Positions 26,071 through 35,507 of a DNA stretch of 64,000 bases are shown piece by piece (the first letter of the stretch is position 1; every line of letters starts with the position of its first letter). The position numbers and the translations under genes were made by a program. The stretch is from Quisquiliibacterium transsilvanicum. GTDB taxonomy: Bacteria > Pseudomonadota > Gammaproteobacteria > Burkholderiales > Burkholderiaceae_E. A model generated the notes under the pieces. It saw only the letters and a program-made list of their open reading frames with translations. It was not told the DNA's origin and did no database searches. The DNA lies in assembly GCF_014202215.1 (NCBI RefSeq), contig NZ_JACHGB010000005.1:1-64000 (forward strand), in the 5' to 3' direction.

Positions 26071-26146
26071 GCGCGGCGCCCGCCGCCGCCGGCGCGCACC
26101 CGAACCGATCCGCGCGAATCCGCGCCACCGCCGCCCCCGGCCCCGC

Positions 26147-26704
26147 ATGCCCCAGGCCCCCCTCAAGCGCTGCACCCTCTACGACACCGCGGAAGTCGGG
26201 GCGCTTCTCGACGACATGGCGCGCCGCGCAGCGGCGCTGCTCGCCGGCCGTGACGCGGTGATCGTCGGCATCCTGCGGCGCGGCGCGCCGCTCGCCGCCC
26301 TGCTGCGCGAGCGGCTGGAGCGCGACCACGGAATCGCCGGGCTGCCGTCCTTCGACGTGAAGATCCAGCGCTACTCGGACGATCTCCGCCTGCTGCACCC
26401 CGAGACCCTGCTCACCGAGGACCCTGCCCACGCCGGCCTGGATCTTGCCGGACGCTGCGTGCTGCTGGTCGACGACGTGCTCTACCGCGGACATTCGCTG
26501 CTGCGCGCCCTCGACTGGGCGGCGCGGCGCGGCGCCGCCGAAGTCCGGGTGGCGGTGCTCGCCGACCGCAACGTGAACGTGCTGCCGGTGCACGCGGACA
26601 TCGTCGGGGCCCACCTGCAGCTGGCCCCCGACGATGTGGTCGAGTGCCACGTTCCGCCCTACGAATCCGAACTGTCCGTCGAGCTGGTGCGCCCGAGGCG
26701 CTAG
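26147..26704 (+). CDS. PyrR-like phosphoribosyltransferase
   Basis: A 185-residue type I PRTase. It has the PRPP-binding motif VLLVDDVLYRGHS and the early IVGILRRGAPLA, matching the PyrR/uracil-PRTase group. In Gram-negatives such PyrR-like enzymes recycle uracil or regulate pyrimidine genes. No pyr gene is adjacent; the usual pyrR-pyrB-pyrC neighbourhood is absent, so the role is uncertain. Confidence 0.85.
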   Translation: MPQAPLKRCTLYDTAEVGALLDDMARRAAALLAGRDAVIVGILRRGAPLAALLRERLERDHGIAGLPSFDVKIQRYSDDLRLLHPETLLTEDPAHAGLDLAGRCVLLVDDVLYRGHSLLRALDWAARRGAAEVRVAVLADRNVNVLPVHADIVGAHLQLAPDDVVECHVPPYESELSVELVRPRR

Positions 26705-26753
26705 AGGCGCCGTCGGTTCCGGACGCACCGCCCCGCCTCCAGGAAAAACCGCC

Positions 26754-27398
26754 ATGCGCTTTCGCGACCGGATCGACGCCGCCGCCCACCTCGCTGGGGC
26801 GCTCGGCTCATGGCGGGGCAGCCATCCGCTGGTGCTGGCGATCCCGCGCGGCGCGGTGCCCATGGGCAGGGCGATCGCCGACGCGCTCCACGGCGACTTC
26901 GACGTGGTGCTGGTCCGCAAGCTGGGCGCCCCCTTCTCACCCGAGTTCGCAGTGGGCGCGGTCGACGAGACCGGCTGGGTCTACCTCGCTCCGCATGCGC
27001 GCCAGGCCGGCGCCGGCGCGGACTACATCGAGCGCGAACGCACGGAGCAGCTGCGCACGCTGCGCAGGCGGCGCAGCGCGTACACCCCGCACCGAGCACC
27101 CATCGACCCCGCGGGACGCGTCGTCATCGTCGTGGACGACGGGCTGGCCACTGGAGCCACGATGATCGCGGCGCTGCACGCCGTGCGCGCCCGCGGCCCG
27201 GCCCGGCTGGTCTGCGCGGTTCCGGTGGCCGCTCCGGACAGCCTGGAGGCGGTGCGCCCGCTCGCCGACGACGTGATCTGCCTCTACGCCCCCGAGGATT
27301 TCGACGCCGTGGGCCGCTTCTACGAGGACTTCGGGCAGATCGAGGACGACGAGGTGATCCGGATCTTGTCCCGGCCGCCGCAGGCGGCGCCGGCCTGA
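26754..27398 (+). CDS. COG1926-type phosphoribosyltransferase
   Basis: A 214-residue PRTase-fold protein starting at ATG 26754 behind an AGGAAAAA site. Features include AIPRGAVPMGRAIADAL, LVRKLGAPFSPEFAVGAV and the PRPP loop VVIVVDDGLATGAT. This family is often fused to, or next to, a dienelactone-hydrolase domain, and the next gene encodes one. The substrate is unknown. Confidence 0.88.
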   Translation: MRFRDRIDAAAHLAGALGSWRGSHPLVLAIPRGAVPMGRAIADALHGDFDVVLVRKLGAPFSPEFAVGAVDETGWVYLAPHARQAGAGADYIERERTEQLRTLRRRRSAYTPHRAPIDPAGRVVIVVDDGLATGATMIAALHAVRARGPARLVCAVPVAAPDSLEAVRPLADDVICLYAPEDFDAVGRFYEDFGQIEDDEVIRILSRPPQAAPA

Positions 27399-27465
27399 GC
27401 GCACCGAGGGCACCGCTCCGGGCCGCTCCGGGCCGGTCCCGATGCGGAACCCCGCAGCGGAGATG

Positions 27466-28203
27466 CCAATGCACACCGAAGGCCACGAGGCGCCGATCGA
27501 CGAGACGCTGCGGCTGCCCGCAGCGGGCGCCATGCTCGAGGGACGGCTGCAGGCGCCGCCGTCCGCCCGCGGCATCGTGCTCTTCGCGCACGGCAGCGGC
27601 TCATCGCGGCACTCGCCGCGCAACCGCTACGTGGCATCGGTACTGCAGTCCCGCGGCATCGGCACGCTGCTGGTGGACCTGCTGACGCCGGAAGAGGATC
27701 TCGTGCGCGAGAACCGCTTCGACATCGACCTGCTCTCCCGCCGGCCCGGCGAGGCCGCGGACGGGCTGCGCGTGCTGCCGCCGTGCGCGGGCTTGCCGCT
27801 GGGCCTGTTCGGCGCCAGCACGGGCGCAGCTTCCGCGCTGCGCCTGGCCGCGCGTCCCGCAGCCGGCATCGCGGCGGTCGTGTCGCGCGGCGGCCGGCCG
27901 GACCTCGCCGGGGCGCCGGCGCTGCGGGCGGTGCGCGCCCCGGTGCTGCTGATCGTCGGCGGCCTCGATGAAGAGGTCCTCGAGCTGAATCGGGCGGCAT
28001 GGGCGGAGCTGCGCTGCGATCGGCGGCTCGAGATCGTCCCTGGCGCCACGCATCTCTTCGAGGAGCCCGGCACGCTGGAGCGCGCTGCGGCCCTTGCCGC
28101 GGACTGGTTCGGACGGCATTTCGAGCAAGCGTTGCCGTGCCGGGGCGATCGGACGAAGCGGGGCACAATACCGCACCCGAACCACAAGGAGGAGAGACGA
28201 TGA
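27466..28203 (+). CDS. Dienelactone-hydrolase-like alpha/beta hydrolase
   Basis: About 245 residues from ATG 27466; another ATG eight codons upstream (27442) is possible. It shows GIVLFAHGSGSSRHSPRNR, nucleophile elbow GLFGASTGAA, and late VGGLDEEV and GATHLFEEPG for the acid and His. It is the hydrolase partner of the COG1926 PRTase immediately upstream. Its stop overlaps the GST start. Confidence 0.85.
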   Translation, partial: PMHTEGHEAPIDETLRLPAAGAMLEGRLQAPPSARGIVLFAHGSGSSRHSPRNRYVASVLQSRGIGTLLVDLLTPEEDLVRENRFDIDLLSRRPGEAADGLRVLPPCAGLPLGLFGASTGAASALRLAARPAAGIAAVVSRGGRPDLAGAPALRAVRAPVLLIVGGLDEEVLELNRAAWAELRCDRRLEIVPGATHLFEEPGTLERAAALAADWFGRHFEQALPCRGDRTKRGTIPHPNHKEERR

Positions 28204-28856
28204 ATGAATTGCATTTCGCGCCCGGGGCCTGCTCGTTCGTGCCGCACGTGGCACTCGAGCTGGTCAGGGCCGCCACCGGCGAGGACTTCGCGCCGAGACT
28301 CGTCAAGCTGCACAAGGGCGAGCACTTGACGCCCGAGTACCTGGCGCTCAACCCGGACGGCCAGGTGCCGCTGCTGGTGGCGGACGGACGGCCGCTCAGC
28401 CAGGTGGTCGCGATCTGCGACTGGCTCGACCGCCAGTACCCGGCCGCCGGCCTCCTGCCCGCCGACCCCTGGACGCGCGCGCAGGCGATGTCGGTGCTGG
28501 CCTGGATGAACAACACCGTGCATCCGACCTTCACCCACGTCTTCATGCCCCACAAGTTCGCCGACGGCGAGCTGAGCCACGCCGAACTCAAGCGCTTCAA
28601 CGCTGAGCGCTACCGCAGCCTGCTGGAGCGCATCCAGTCGCTGGTCGAGCGCGGCGCGCCGTGGCTGTTCGGCGAGCGCGTCGGCGTGGTCGACGCCTAC
28701 GCGCTGACGCTGCTGCGCTGGGGCGGCATGGCGAAGATCGACCCCGATTCGCTGCCCGCCTACAAGGCCTACGTCGACCGGCTCGCTGCGACCCCCGCAG
28801 TCGCTGCCGCGCTCGAGCGCGAGCGGCTGCCGCTGCACACCTTCAAGAAGGACTGA
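28200..28856 (+). CDS. Glutathione S-transferase family protein
   Basis: A 218-residue GST with a thioredoxin-fold N-domain (LHFAPGACSFVPHVALE, beta-class-like Ser/Cys site) and NPDGQVPLL cis-Pro motif. A helical C-domain follows with GERVGVVDAYALTLLRWG. A strong AAGGAGGAG site precedes the ATG. It conjugates or isomerises small substrates with glutathione; specificity is unknown. Confidence 0.92.
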   Translation: MNELHFAPGACSFVPHVALELVRAATGEDFAPRLVKLHKGEHLTPEYLALNPDGQVPLLVADGRPLSQVVAICDWLDRQYPAAGLLPADPWTRAQAMSVLAWMNNTVHPTFTHVFMPHKFADGELSHAELKRFNAERYRSLLERIQSLVERGAPWLFGERVGVVDAYALTLLRWGGMAKIDPDSLPAYKAYVDRLAATPAVAAALERERLPLHTFKKD

Positions 28857-28896
28857 GCCGCCCGCCCGCCAGGCTCCGGAACGCTGACGACAGTCG

Positions 28897-29331
28897 ATGA
28901 CGCCCCCGAACCCGCTCGCCGCGCTGCAGACCTCGCCCTGGGCCTACCCGGCCCTGGAGGCTGCGCACATTGCCGGGATCGCGGTGCTGTTCGGCAGCCT
29001 GCTGCTGTTCGAGCTGCGGGTGCTCGGCCTCGGGCGCACGATCGAGACCGGCGCGCTGGCGCGGCTGGCGCTGCCGGTGTCGGTCGCCGGCTTCGCGCTG
29101 GCCGCGCTGACCGGCCTGACGATGTTCGCCACGCAGCCGCAGGATCTGCTGCCGAACCCCGCGTTCAGGCTCAAGATGCTGCTGCTGATGCTGGCCGGCG
29201 CCAATGCCGGCTGGTTCCATGCGCGCGGATCGCTGGTCCGCGCCGATGCGATCGCAAGGGTGCAGGCGCTGGCGTCGGCCGGCCTCTGGCTCTCGGTCAT
29301 CGTCTGCGGGCGCGCGATCGCCTACGTCTGA
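28897..29331 (+). CDS. Four-helix integral membrane protein (DUF6644-like)
   Basis: A 144-residue protein with four hydrophobic segments (about 20-40, 52-76, 86-104, 118-142). HIAGIAVLFGSLLLFELRVLG resembles DUF6644/DUF2214-type proteins. Its neighbour is a DUF6152 protein gene 50 bases downstream, a pairing seen in several proteobacteria. Function unknown. Confidence 0.75.
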   Translation: MTPPNPLAALQTSPWAYPALEAAHIAGIAVLFGSLLLFELRVLGLGRTIETGALARLALPVSVAGFALAALTGLTMFATQPQDLLPNPAFRLKMLLLMLAGANAGWFHARGSLVRADAIARVQALASAGLWLSVIVCGRAIAYV

Positions 29332-29381
29332 ACACCCGGGCCCCGGCTGCGGTCCGCCCGGGACACGTCGAGGAGGACCTG

Positions 29382-29891
29382 ATGGAACGACGTTCGATGA
29401 TCGCCGCGCTGGGCGCGCTGTCCGCAGCCGCCGGCCCCCTGGCCGCGCTGCTGGCCGCTGCCCCGCGCCCCGCCGCAGCCCACCACGGCTGGAGCAGCTT
29501 CGACCCCGGCCGCCCGCTCTACCTGGCCGGCCGCGTCACCGCGGTGCGCTGGCGCAACCCCCATGCCGAGTTCGAAATCGAAGTAGCCCCCGGGCTCGAA
29601 CTTCCCGCCGGCCTCGCACAGCGCGAGGTTCCGGCGCAGGCCGCGCCGCTGGACGCGCGGGACCTCCTCGGCAGAACCCGGCTGCCAATGCGGGCCGAAG
29701 GACGCTGGACGATCGAACTCGCGCCGCTGACCCGGATGAGCGCCTGGTCGGTCGAGCCGCTGCGCGAAGGCGAGACAGTGGAGGTGGTCGGCTACACCCT
29801 CGCCGGCGAGCGCGGCGAGAAGGTCATGCGCGCCGAGTGGCTGTTCCGCGGCGGCAAGACGTACGGGCTGCGCTCCTCCCCGGCCGGCTGA
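29382..29891 (+). CDS. DUF6152 family exported protein
   Basis: A 169-residue protein with an N-terminal signal (cleavage around RPAAAHHG). The DUF6152 core follows: HHGWSSFDPGRPLYLAGRVTAVRWRNPHAEFEIE (in parts) and a late GETVEVVGYTLAG. An AGGAGG site precedes the ATG. Likely periplasmic, OB-fold-like, possibly metal-binding. Function unknown. Confidence 0.82.
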   Translation: MERRSMIAALGALSAAAGPLAALLAAAPRPAAAHHGWSSFDPGRPLYLAGRVTAVRWRNPHAEFEIEVAPGLELPAGLAQREVPAQAAPLDARDLLGRTRLPMRAEGRWTIELAPLTRMSAWSVEPLREGETVEVVGYTLAGERGEKVMRAEWLFRGGKTYGLRSSPAG

Positions 29892-29982
29892 GCGGCCGGC
29901 CTGGACCCGCAGCCAGGCAGCCTCCTCGCGCTTGGACCGGAGGCCGGGACCTGCCTCGCGAGGCAAGCCCGGCCGGCCATCC

Positions 29983-30939
29983 TCAGCCGCAGATCGCCCG
30001 GCGGGCCTCGTCGTATTCGCGGCGCAGCCGTGCCACCACGTCGCCGGTGGAGTCGATCGACTTCACCGCGCCGATGCCCTGGCCGCAGCCCCAGATGTCC
30101 TTCCAGGCCTTGACCGGCTTCTCCGAACCGAAGTTCATGGTCTTCAGGTCGCCCTCGGGCAGGTTGTCGGGGTCGAGCCCGGCGCGGCGCACCGACTCCC
30201 TCAGGTAGTTGCCGTGCACGCCGGTGAAGAGGTTCGAGTAGACGATGTCGTCGGCGCCACTGTCGACGATCATCTGCTTGTAGCCCTCGGCGGCGTTCGC
30301 CTCTTTGGTGGCGATGAAGGTGGAGCCCATGTACGCCAGGTCCGCGCCCATCGCCTGGGCGGCGAGGATGGCGCGCCCGGTGGCGATCGCGCCGGACAGC
30401 AGCAGCGGCCCGTCGAACCACTCGCGGATCTCCTCGATCAGCGCGAAGGGCGACTGCCGGCCGGCGTGCCCGCCGGCGCCGGAGGCCACTGCGATCAGGC
30501 CGTCGGCGCCCTTCTCGATCGCCTTCTTCGCGAAGCGGTTGTCGATGATGTCGTGCAGCGTGATGCCGCCGTAGGAGTGCACCGCGTCGTTGAGCTCCGG
30601 CCGCGCGCCCAGCGAGGTGATGATGATCGGCACCTTGTACTTCACGCACATCTGGACGTCGTGGTCGAGACGGTCATTGGACTTGTGGACGATCTGGTTG
30701 ACCGCGAACGGCGCGCTCGGTGCCTCCGGATGCGCCGCGTCGTACTCGGCCAGTTCCGTGGTGATGCGGATCAGCCACTCCTCCAGCTGGGCCGCGGGAC
30801 GCGCGTTCAGCGCCGGGAAGGAGCCGACGATGCCGGCCTTGCACTGGGCGATCACCAGCTCGGGGCCGGAGATGATGAACAGCGGAGAACCGACGACAGG
30901 CAGGCGCAGGCGGTCGCGGAGGATGGGGGGCAGGCTCAT
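29983..30939 (-). CDS. Nitronate monooxygenase (2-nitropropane dioxygenase family)
   Basis: A 318-residue FMN TIM-barrel enzyme. It has LPVVGSPLFIISGPELV, the conserved GAGGHAGRQSPFALI loop and MGADLAYMGSTFIAT. It oxidises alkyl nitronates, protecting against nitro toxins such as propionate-3-nitronate. ATG 30939 is preferred over one ten codons upstream because homology starts at PPILRDRLRLPVV. It faces away from the acyl-CoA synthetase gene. Confidence 0.88.
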   Translation of the reverse strand: MSLPPILRDRLRLPVVGSPLFIISGPELVIAQCKAGIVGSFPALNARPAAQLEEWLIRITTELAEYDAAHPEAPSAPFAVNQIVHKSNDRLDHDVQMCVKYKVPIIITSLGARPELNDAVHSYGGITLHDIIDNRFAKKAIEKGADGLIAVASGAGGHAGRQSPFALIEEIREWFDGPLLLSGAIATGRAILAAQAMGADLAYMGSTFIATKEANAAEGYKQMIVDSGADDIVYSNLFTGVHGNYLRESVRRAGLDPDNLPEGDLKTMNFGSEKPVKAWKDIWGCGQGIGAVKSIDSTGDVVARLRREYDEARRAICG

Positions 30940-31118
30940 GGGGTGGCTCTCTGGCCGGGCGGCCGGCAAGGCGTGGAAAAACCGCAGACGTTACGCGGGC
31001 GCCGCCCCCGGCGTCAACTGCGCCGCGCCGGAAACCGGGCCCCTCCGGCGCCGGTCCGGTGGCGGCGCTGCGGTATCCTCGCTGCGTCGCGTGATCCACC
31101 AATAGAGGAGACAAGAGA

Positions 31119-32663
31119 GTGCATCCGTATGTCCATGCGCAGTCCACTCCGGACAAGCCCGCGCTGATCTTTGCCAGCACCGGCCAGGCCGTCACCTTCC
31201 GCGAGCTCGACGAGCGCTCCAACCAGGTTGCGCACCTGTTCCGGTCGCTCGGGCTGGTCGCTGGCGACCGGATCGCCATCCTGCTCGAGAACCACCCGCG
31301 CTACTTCGAGCTGTGCTGGGGCGCGCAGCGCTCCGGCATCATCTACACGGCGATGAGCACCCGCCTCACCTCGGCCGAGGCGGCCTACATCGCCTCCGAC
31401 TGCGGCGCCAAGCTGGTGGTCAGCTCCAAGGCAATGGAGAAGACCGCCGTGCAGCTGCGCGGCGAGGCCCCCGGCGTCAGGCACTGGCTGATGATCGACG
31501 GCACCGCCGACGGCTACGCGTCCTGGGAAGCCGCGGTCTCGGCCCAGCCCACGACCCGCATCGCCGACGAATCCGCCGGCACCGACATGCTCTACTCGAG
31601 CGGCACCACCGGCCGGCCCAAGGGCGTGTTCGTGCCGCCCGACTCGCCCGCGATCGACGCCACCAATCCGCTGATCGAGGTGTCGCGCAACGTCTACGGG
31701 CTCACGCCGGACAGCATCTACCTGTCGCCGGCGCCGCTCTACCACGCCGCGCCGCTGCGCTTCACGATGACCGTGCAGCGCCTGGGCGGCACGGTGGTGG
31801 TGATGGAGCACTTCGATCCTGAGCAGTACCTGCAGCTGGTCGAGAAGTACAAGGTCACCCACTCGCAGCTGGTGCCCACGATGTTCGTGCGCATGCTCAA
31901 GCTGCCCGAGGAGGTCCGCCGCAAGTACGACCTCTCCACGCTGCGCTGCGCGATCCATGCGGCGGCGCCCTGCCCGGTGCCGGTCAAGCAGCAGATGATC
32001 GACTGGTGGGGCCCGATCATCTGGGAGTACTACGCCGGCACCGAAGGCAACGGCATGACGATGATCGACTCGGCCAACTGGCTGACCCACAAGGGCACGG
32101 TGGGCCGCGCGGTGATCGGCAAGCTGAAGATCTGCGACGACGAGACCGGCGCGGAGCTCCCGGTCGGCAAGGTCGGCACCGTCTTTTTCGCCGACGGCCG
32201 CCCGTTCTCGTACCACAACGACCCCGAGAAGACCGCCGGCTCCACCAACGCCAAGGGCTGGACCACGCTGGGTGACGTCGGCTACGTGGACGAGGAAGGC
32301 TACCTCTACCTCACGGACCGCAAGGCCTACATGATCATCTCGGGCGGGGTGAACATCTACCCGCAGGAGGCCGAGAACGTGCTGATCACCCACCCGAAGG
32401 TGGCGGACTGCGCGGTGCTCGGCGTGCCGAACGAGGAGTTCGGCGAAGAAGTGAAGGCGGTGGTGCAGCCCCGCGACATGGCCGACGCCGGCCCGGAGCT
32501 GGAGCAGGAGCTCATCGCCTTCTGCCGCCAGCACCTGTCGGCGATCAAGTGCCCGAAGACCATCGACTTCGACGCCGAGCTGCCGCGCCATCCCACCGGC
32601 AAGCTCTACAAGCGGCTGCTCAAGGACCGCTACTGGTCGGGGCACACGACGAAGATCGTCTGA
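31119..32663 (+). CDS. Acyl-CoA synthetase (AMP-forming)
   Basis: A 514-residue adenylate-forming enzyme starting with GTG behind GAGGAGAC. Motifs are LYSSGTTGRPKG (P-loop), YYAGTEGNG (A5) and YLTDRKAYMIISGGVNIYPQE (hinge). The terminal lysine motif PTGKLYKRLLK is also present. It activates a carboxylic acid to its CoA thioester. Specificity cannot be read; medium or long chain is likely. Confidence 0.92.
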   Translation: MHPYVHAQSTPDKPALIFASTGQAVTFRELDERSNQVAHLFRSLGLVAGDRIAILLENHPRYFELCWGAQRSGIIYTAMSTRLTSAEAAYIASDCGAKLVVSSKAMEKTAVQLRGEAPGVRHWLMIDGTADGYASWEAAVSAQPTTRIADESAGTDMLYSSGTTGRPKGVFVPPDSPAIDATNPLIEVSRNVYGLTPDSIYLSPAPLYHAAPLRFTMTVQRLGGTVVVMEHFDPEQYLQLVEKYKVTHSQLVPTMFVRMLKLPEEVRRKYDLSTLRCAIHAAAPCPVPVKQQMIDWWGPIIWEYYAGTEGNGMTMIDSANWLTHKGTVGRAVIGKLKICDDETGAELPVGKVGTVFFADGRPFSYHNDPEKTAGSTNAKGWTTLGDVGYVDEEGYLYLTDRKAYMIISGGVNIYPQEAENVLITHPKVADCAVLGVPNEEFGEEVKAVVQPRDMADAGPELEQELIAFCRQHLSAIKCPKTIDFDAELPRHPTGKLYKRLLKDRYWSGHTTKIV

Positions 32664-32703
32664 GGGCTGCGCGGCCCGCGCAACGCCGCGGGCGCCGGAG
32701 GGC

Positions 32704-33141
32704 TCAGCGCCCGCCCGGTTGCCCCGGCGCGCCAAGCTCGCGCGTCCTGTATTCGCGCAGCACCCCGCCGCCCTCCACGCTGCCACTGACCGAGCCTGCG
32801 CCGCTCATGCGCGACAGGCAGTCGCGGCGGTCATCGCCCTGCAGCATGCGGCAGCGGGCGAGGCTGTTCTCGCGATGGTCGGCCGCGCCGTCATTCAGCG
32901 CGCCTTCCAGGGCCTGCGCGCGGGCGGCCCCGGCCTCCCTCAGGCAGGCCGCGCGGTCCTGGTCCGCCCCCAGCCGTTCGCAGACGGCCCGCTCCTGCAG
33001 GTAACGCTCCTCCACCGCCGCGCGGTCCGGGGCGGCGAGGACGGATGCCGCGCCCGCGAGCAGGGTCGCCGCGGCCGCCAGGCGCAGCCACCGAAGCCCG
33101 CGCCGGCCCGCAGCGTCCTGTGTGGTCGTCGATGCATTCAT
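32704..33141 (-). CDS. Small exported hypothetical protein
   Basis: A 145-residue protein with a signal peptide (RLAAAATLLAGAASVLA, cleavage about residue 37). The Arg/Glu/Ala-rich helical body has three Cys (ERAVCERLG, RAACLREAG, LARCRMLQG) and a fourth (RRDCLSRM), spaced as possible disulfides. The family resembles periplasmic proteins of unknown function found in Burkholderiales. It follows the patatin gene by three bases and is probably the last gene of the lysR-gor-patatin unit. Confidence 0.75.
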   Translation of the reverse strand: MNASTTTQDAAGRRGLRWLRLAAAATLLAGAASVLAAPDRAAVEERYLQERAVCERLGADQDRAACLREAGAARAQALEGALNDGAADHRENSLARCRMLQGDDRRDCLSRMSGAGSVSGSVEGGGVLREYRTRELGAPGQPGGR

Positions 33142-33144
33142 CGA

Positions 33145-34146
33145 TCAGTCCTCCGTCAGGAAGGTGCGCCGCAGGTCGATCGAATCGCGCACGCCGACGC
33201 TTGCCAGATCCGCCTCCAGCCAGGCCGAGGCGACCTGCCGCCCGCGCTCATGAAGATCGCGCAGGAAGGGCATCGCGGTGTTGGCCTTGCTGTCGACCCC
33301 GAGTTCGGTCAGCGCCCCGTCGGCTCGCACCACGTGGACCAGCACGTCCTTGAGCCTGCCACGATAGGCGGGCCTGAGCCAGTCCTCGCGCAGCAGTTTC
33401 TGCGCGAAGGCGATCGCGCGCATCTCGGCGATCAGCGCGGCGTTGAAGGTGATCTCGTTGAGGCGGTCGGCGATGTCGCCTGGCCGTCGCGGCACGGTAT
33501 CCCGCGCCAGCGGGTTGACCATCACCAGCAGCAGGTCGCGCGTGCCGCACTCGTAGAAAAAGGGGAACAGCGGCGGATCGGCCAGGAAGCCGCCGTCCCA
33601 GTAGTGCTCGCCCTCGATCTCCACGGCCTGGAAGACGGTGGGCAGGCAGGACGACGCGAGCAGCACGTCGGCGCTCATCTCGGCCGAGCGGAACACCCTG
33701 ACGTGACCGGTGCGCACGCTCGTCGCCGCGACGAAGAGACGCAGCGGGCTGGCCGCGCGCAGCCGCTCGAAATCGATGTGCGCGTCGAGGATGCTGCGCA
33801 AGGGATTCAGGTTCACCGGGTTGAACTGGTAGGGCGACAGGGTGCGCGCGATCAGGTCTGCCCATGGGCCGAGCAGCGCTGCGCCGAACAGGCTGCCGTT
33901 GCTGCCCACTGCGCCCCAGAAGCGCTCCAGCGCGGCGCGCGCGCCGTCGCGGCCGTCCTCGGCCCAGCCGTGCGCCAGCACCGCGGCGTTCATCGCACCC
34001 GCACTCGCGCCGGACACACCCTCGAAGGACAGCCTGCCGTCCTCGAGCAGCCGGTCGAGCACGCCCCAGGTGAAGGCGCCATGCGAGCCGCCGCCCTGCA
34101 GCGCGAGGTTCACCGTGGGCTGCGCCGCCTTCGCCGCTCTTGCCAT
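33145..34146 (-). CDS. Patatin-like phospholipase
   Basis: A 333-residue enzyme with oxyanion motif LQGGGSHGAF (about 16-25), nucleophile elbow G46-A-S48-A-G50 and catalytic Asp in YWDGGF, all intact. It hydrolyses acyl esters of lipids, presumably in the cytoplasm. The ATG at 34146 lies 8 bases after the gor stop; the frame stays open upstream only as a gor shadow. Confidence 0.9.
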   Translation of the reverse strand: MARAAKAAQPTVNLALQGGGSHGAFTWGVLDRLLEDGRLSFEGVSGASAGAMNAAVLAHGWAEDGRDGARAALERFWGAVGSNGSLFGAALLGPWADLIARTLSPYQFNPVNLNPLRSILDAHIDFERLRAASPLRLFVAATSVRTGHVRVFRSAEMSADVLLASSCLPTVFQAVEIEGEHYWDGGFLADPPLFPFFYECGTRDLLLVMVNPLARDTVPRRPGDIADRLNEITFNAALIAEMRAIAFAQKLLREDWLRPAYRGRLKDVLVHVVRADGALTELGVDSKANTAMPFLRDLHERGRQVASAWLEADLASVGVRDSIDLRRTFLTED

Positions 34147-34154
34147 GGCGCGGC

Positions 34155-35507
34155 TCAGACCGGCGTACGCATGGTCACCAGCTCCTCGGCCGCGCTGGGA
34201 TGCACGGCGACGGTCTGGTCGAACTGCCGCTTGGTGGCGCCCATCTTCAGCGGGATCGCCGCCAGCTGGATCATTTCGGCCGCGTCCGGGCCGCACAGGT
34301 GGACGCCGAGCACGCGGTCGGTGTCGCGCTCGACGATCAGCTTCATCAGCATGCGTTCAGGCCGCTCCGCGAGCACGTTGCTCATCGGGCGGAACGTGCT
34401 CCGGTAGACGTCGACGTTGGCGTGCCGCGCGCGCGCCTGCGTCTCGGTGAGCCCCACCGCGCCGATCTCGGGCGTGGAGAACACTGCCACCGGCACGTCC
34501 CGGTGATCGCAGGACCACGGCTTGCCGCCGAACTCGGTGTCGGCGAAGGCATGGCCTTCGCGGATCGCCACCGGCGTGAGCGCCACGCGCCCGGTCACGT
34601 CGCCCACCGCCCAGACGCTGGGCGCGCTGGTGCGCGAATCGTCACCGACGCGGATCGCGCCGCGCTCGTCCAGCTCGACGCCGGCATGCTCCAGGCCCAG
34701 GCCCTGCACGTTGGGCACGCGGCCGGTGGCCAGCATGACGAGATCGGTGTCGATGGCCTCGCCGCCATCCATCTCCAGCCGGTAGCCCGCGCCCGCGCGC
34801 GCGATCGACGCGATGGTCTGCTTGGTGCGGATCTCGATGCCCGCCTCCCGCATCGCCCCCGCCAGGTGGCGCCGCAGGTCCTCGTCGAAGCCGCGCAGGA
34901 TCAGCTCGCCGCGATAGACCAGGGTCACGCTGACGCCGAGGCGCTGCAGCAGGCAGGCGAACTCGACCGCGATGAAGCCGCCGCCCTCGATGACCATGCG
35001 CCGCGGCAGCTCGGGGAGGTCGAAGATCTCGTTGGAAGTGATCGCGAGATCCGCGCCCGGGATGGGCGGGCGCATCGGCGTGCCGCCGGTGGCGATCAGG
35101 ATGCGCTGCGCGCGCACCTTCTCTCCGGTGGACAGCAGGCGTACCGTGCCAGGTCCCTCCAGGACCGCGCGCGACTCGACCACCCGCACCCCGGCGTTGA
35201 CCAGGTTGGTGCGATAGATCTCTTCGAGCCGGCCGATCTCACGATCCTTGGCGGCCCGCAGCGCCGACCAGTCGAAGCTGACCCCGGCCAGCGTCCAGCC
35301 ATAGGCGGAAGCACGATCGAATTCGTCGGCAAGCCGGCTGGCGAGGACCAGCAGCTTCTTCGGCACGCAGCCGCGGATCACGCAGGTGCCGCCGTAGCGG
35401 TATTCCTCGGCGAGCACCACCCTGGCACCGTGGCCCGCGGCGATGCGCGCGGCGCGCACCCCGCCCGAGCCGCCGCCGATCACGAACAGGTCACAGGTTT
35501 CGGACAT
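34155..35507 (-). CDS. gor: Glutathione-disulfide reductase
   Basis: A 450-residue flavoprotein with FAD motif VIGGGSGGVRAARIAA, redox disulfide in GGTCVIRGCVPKKLL, NADPH-binding MVIEGGGFIAVEFAC, and C-terminal active-site His-Glu in VAVHPSAAEELV. It reduces oxidised glutathione. ATG 35507 lies inside the last codons of the LysR gene (17-base overlap). Likely co-regulated with the LysR-type protein and patatin. Confidence 0.93.
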   Translation of the reverse strand: MSETCDLFVIGGGSGGVRAARIAAGHGARVVLAEEYRYGGTCVIRGCVPKKLLVLASRLADEFDRASAYGWTLAGVSFDWSALRAAKDREIGRLEEIYRTNLVNAGVRVVESRAVLEGPGTVRLLSTGEKVRAQRILIATGGTPMRPPIPGADLAITSNEIFDLPELPRRMVIEGGGFIAVEFACLLQRLGVSVTLVYRGELILRGFDEDLRRHLAGAMREAGIEIRTKQTIASIARAGAGYRLEMDGGEAIDTDLVMLATGRVPNVQGLGLEHAGVELDERGAIRVGDDSRTSAPSVWAVGDVTGRVALTPVAIREGHAFADTEFGGKPWSCDHRDVPVAVFSTPEIGAVGLTETQARARHANVDVYRSTFRPMSNVLAERPERMLMKLIVERDTDRVLGVHLCGPDAAEMIQLAAIPLKMGATKRQFDQTVAVHPSAAEELVTMRTPV

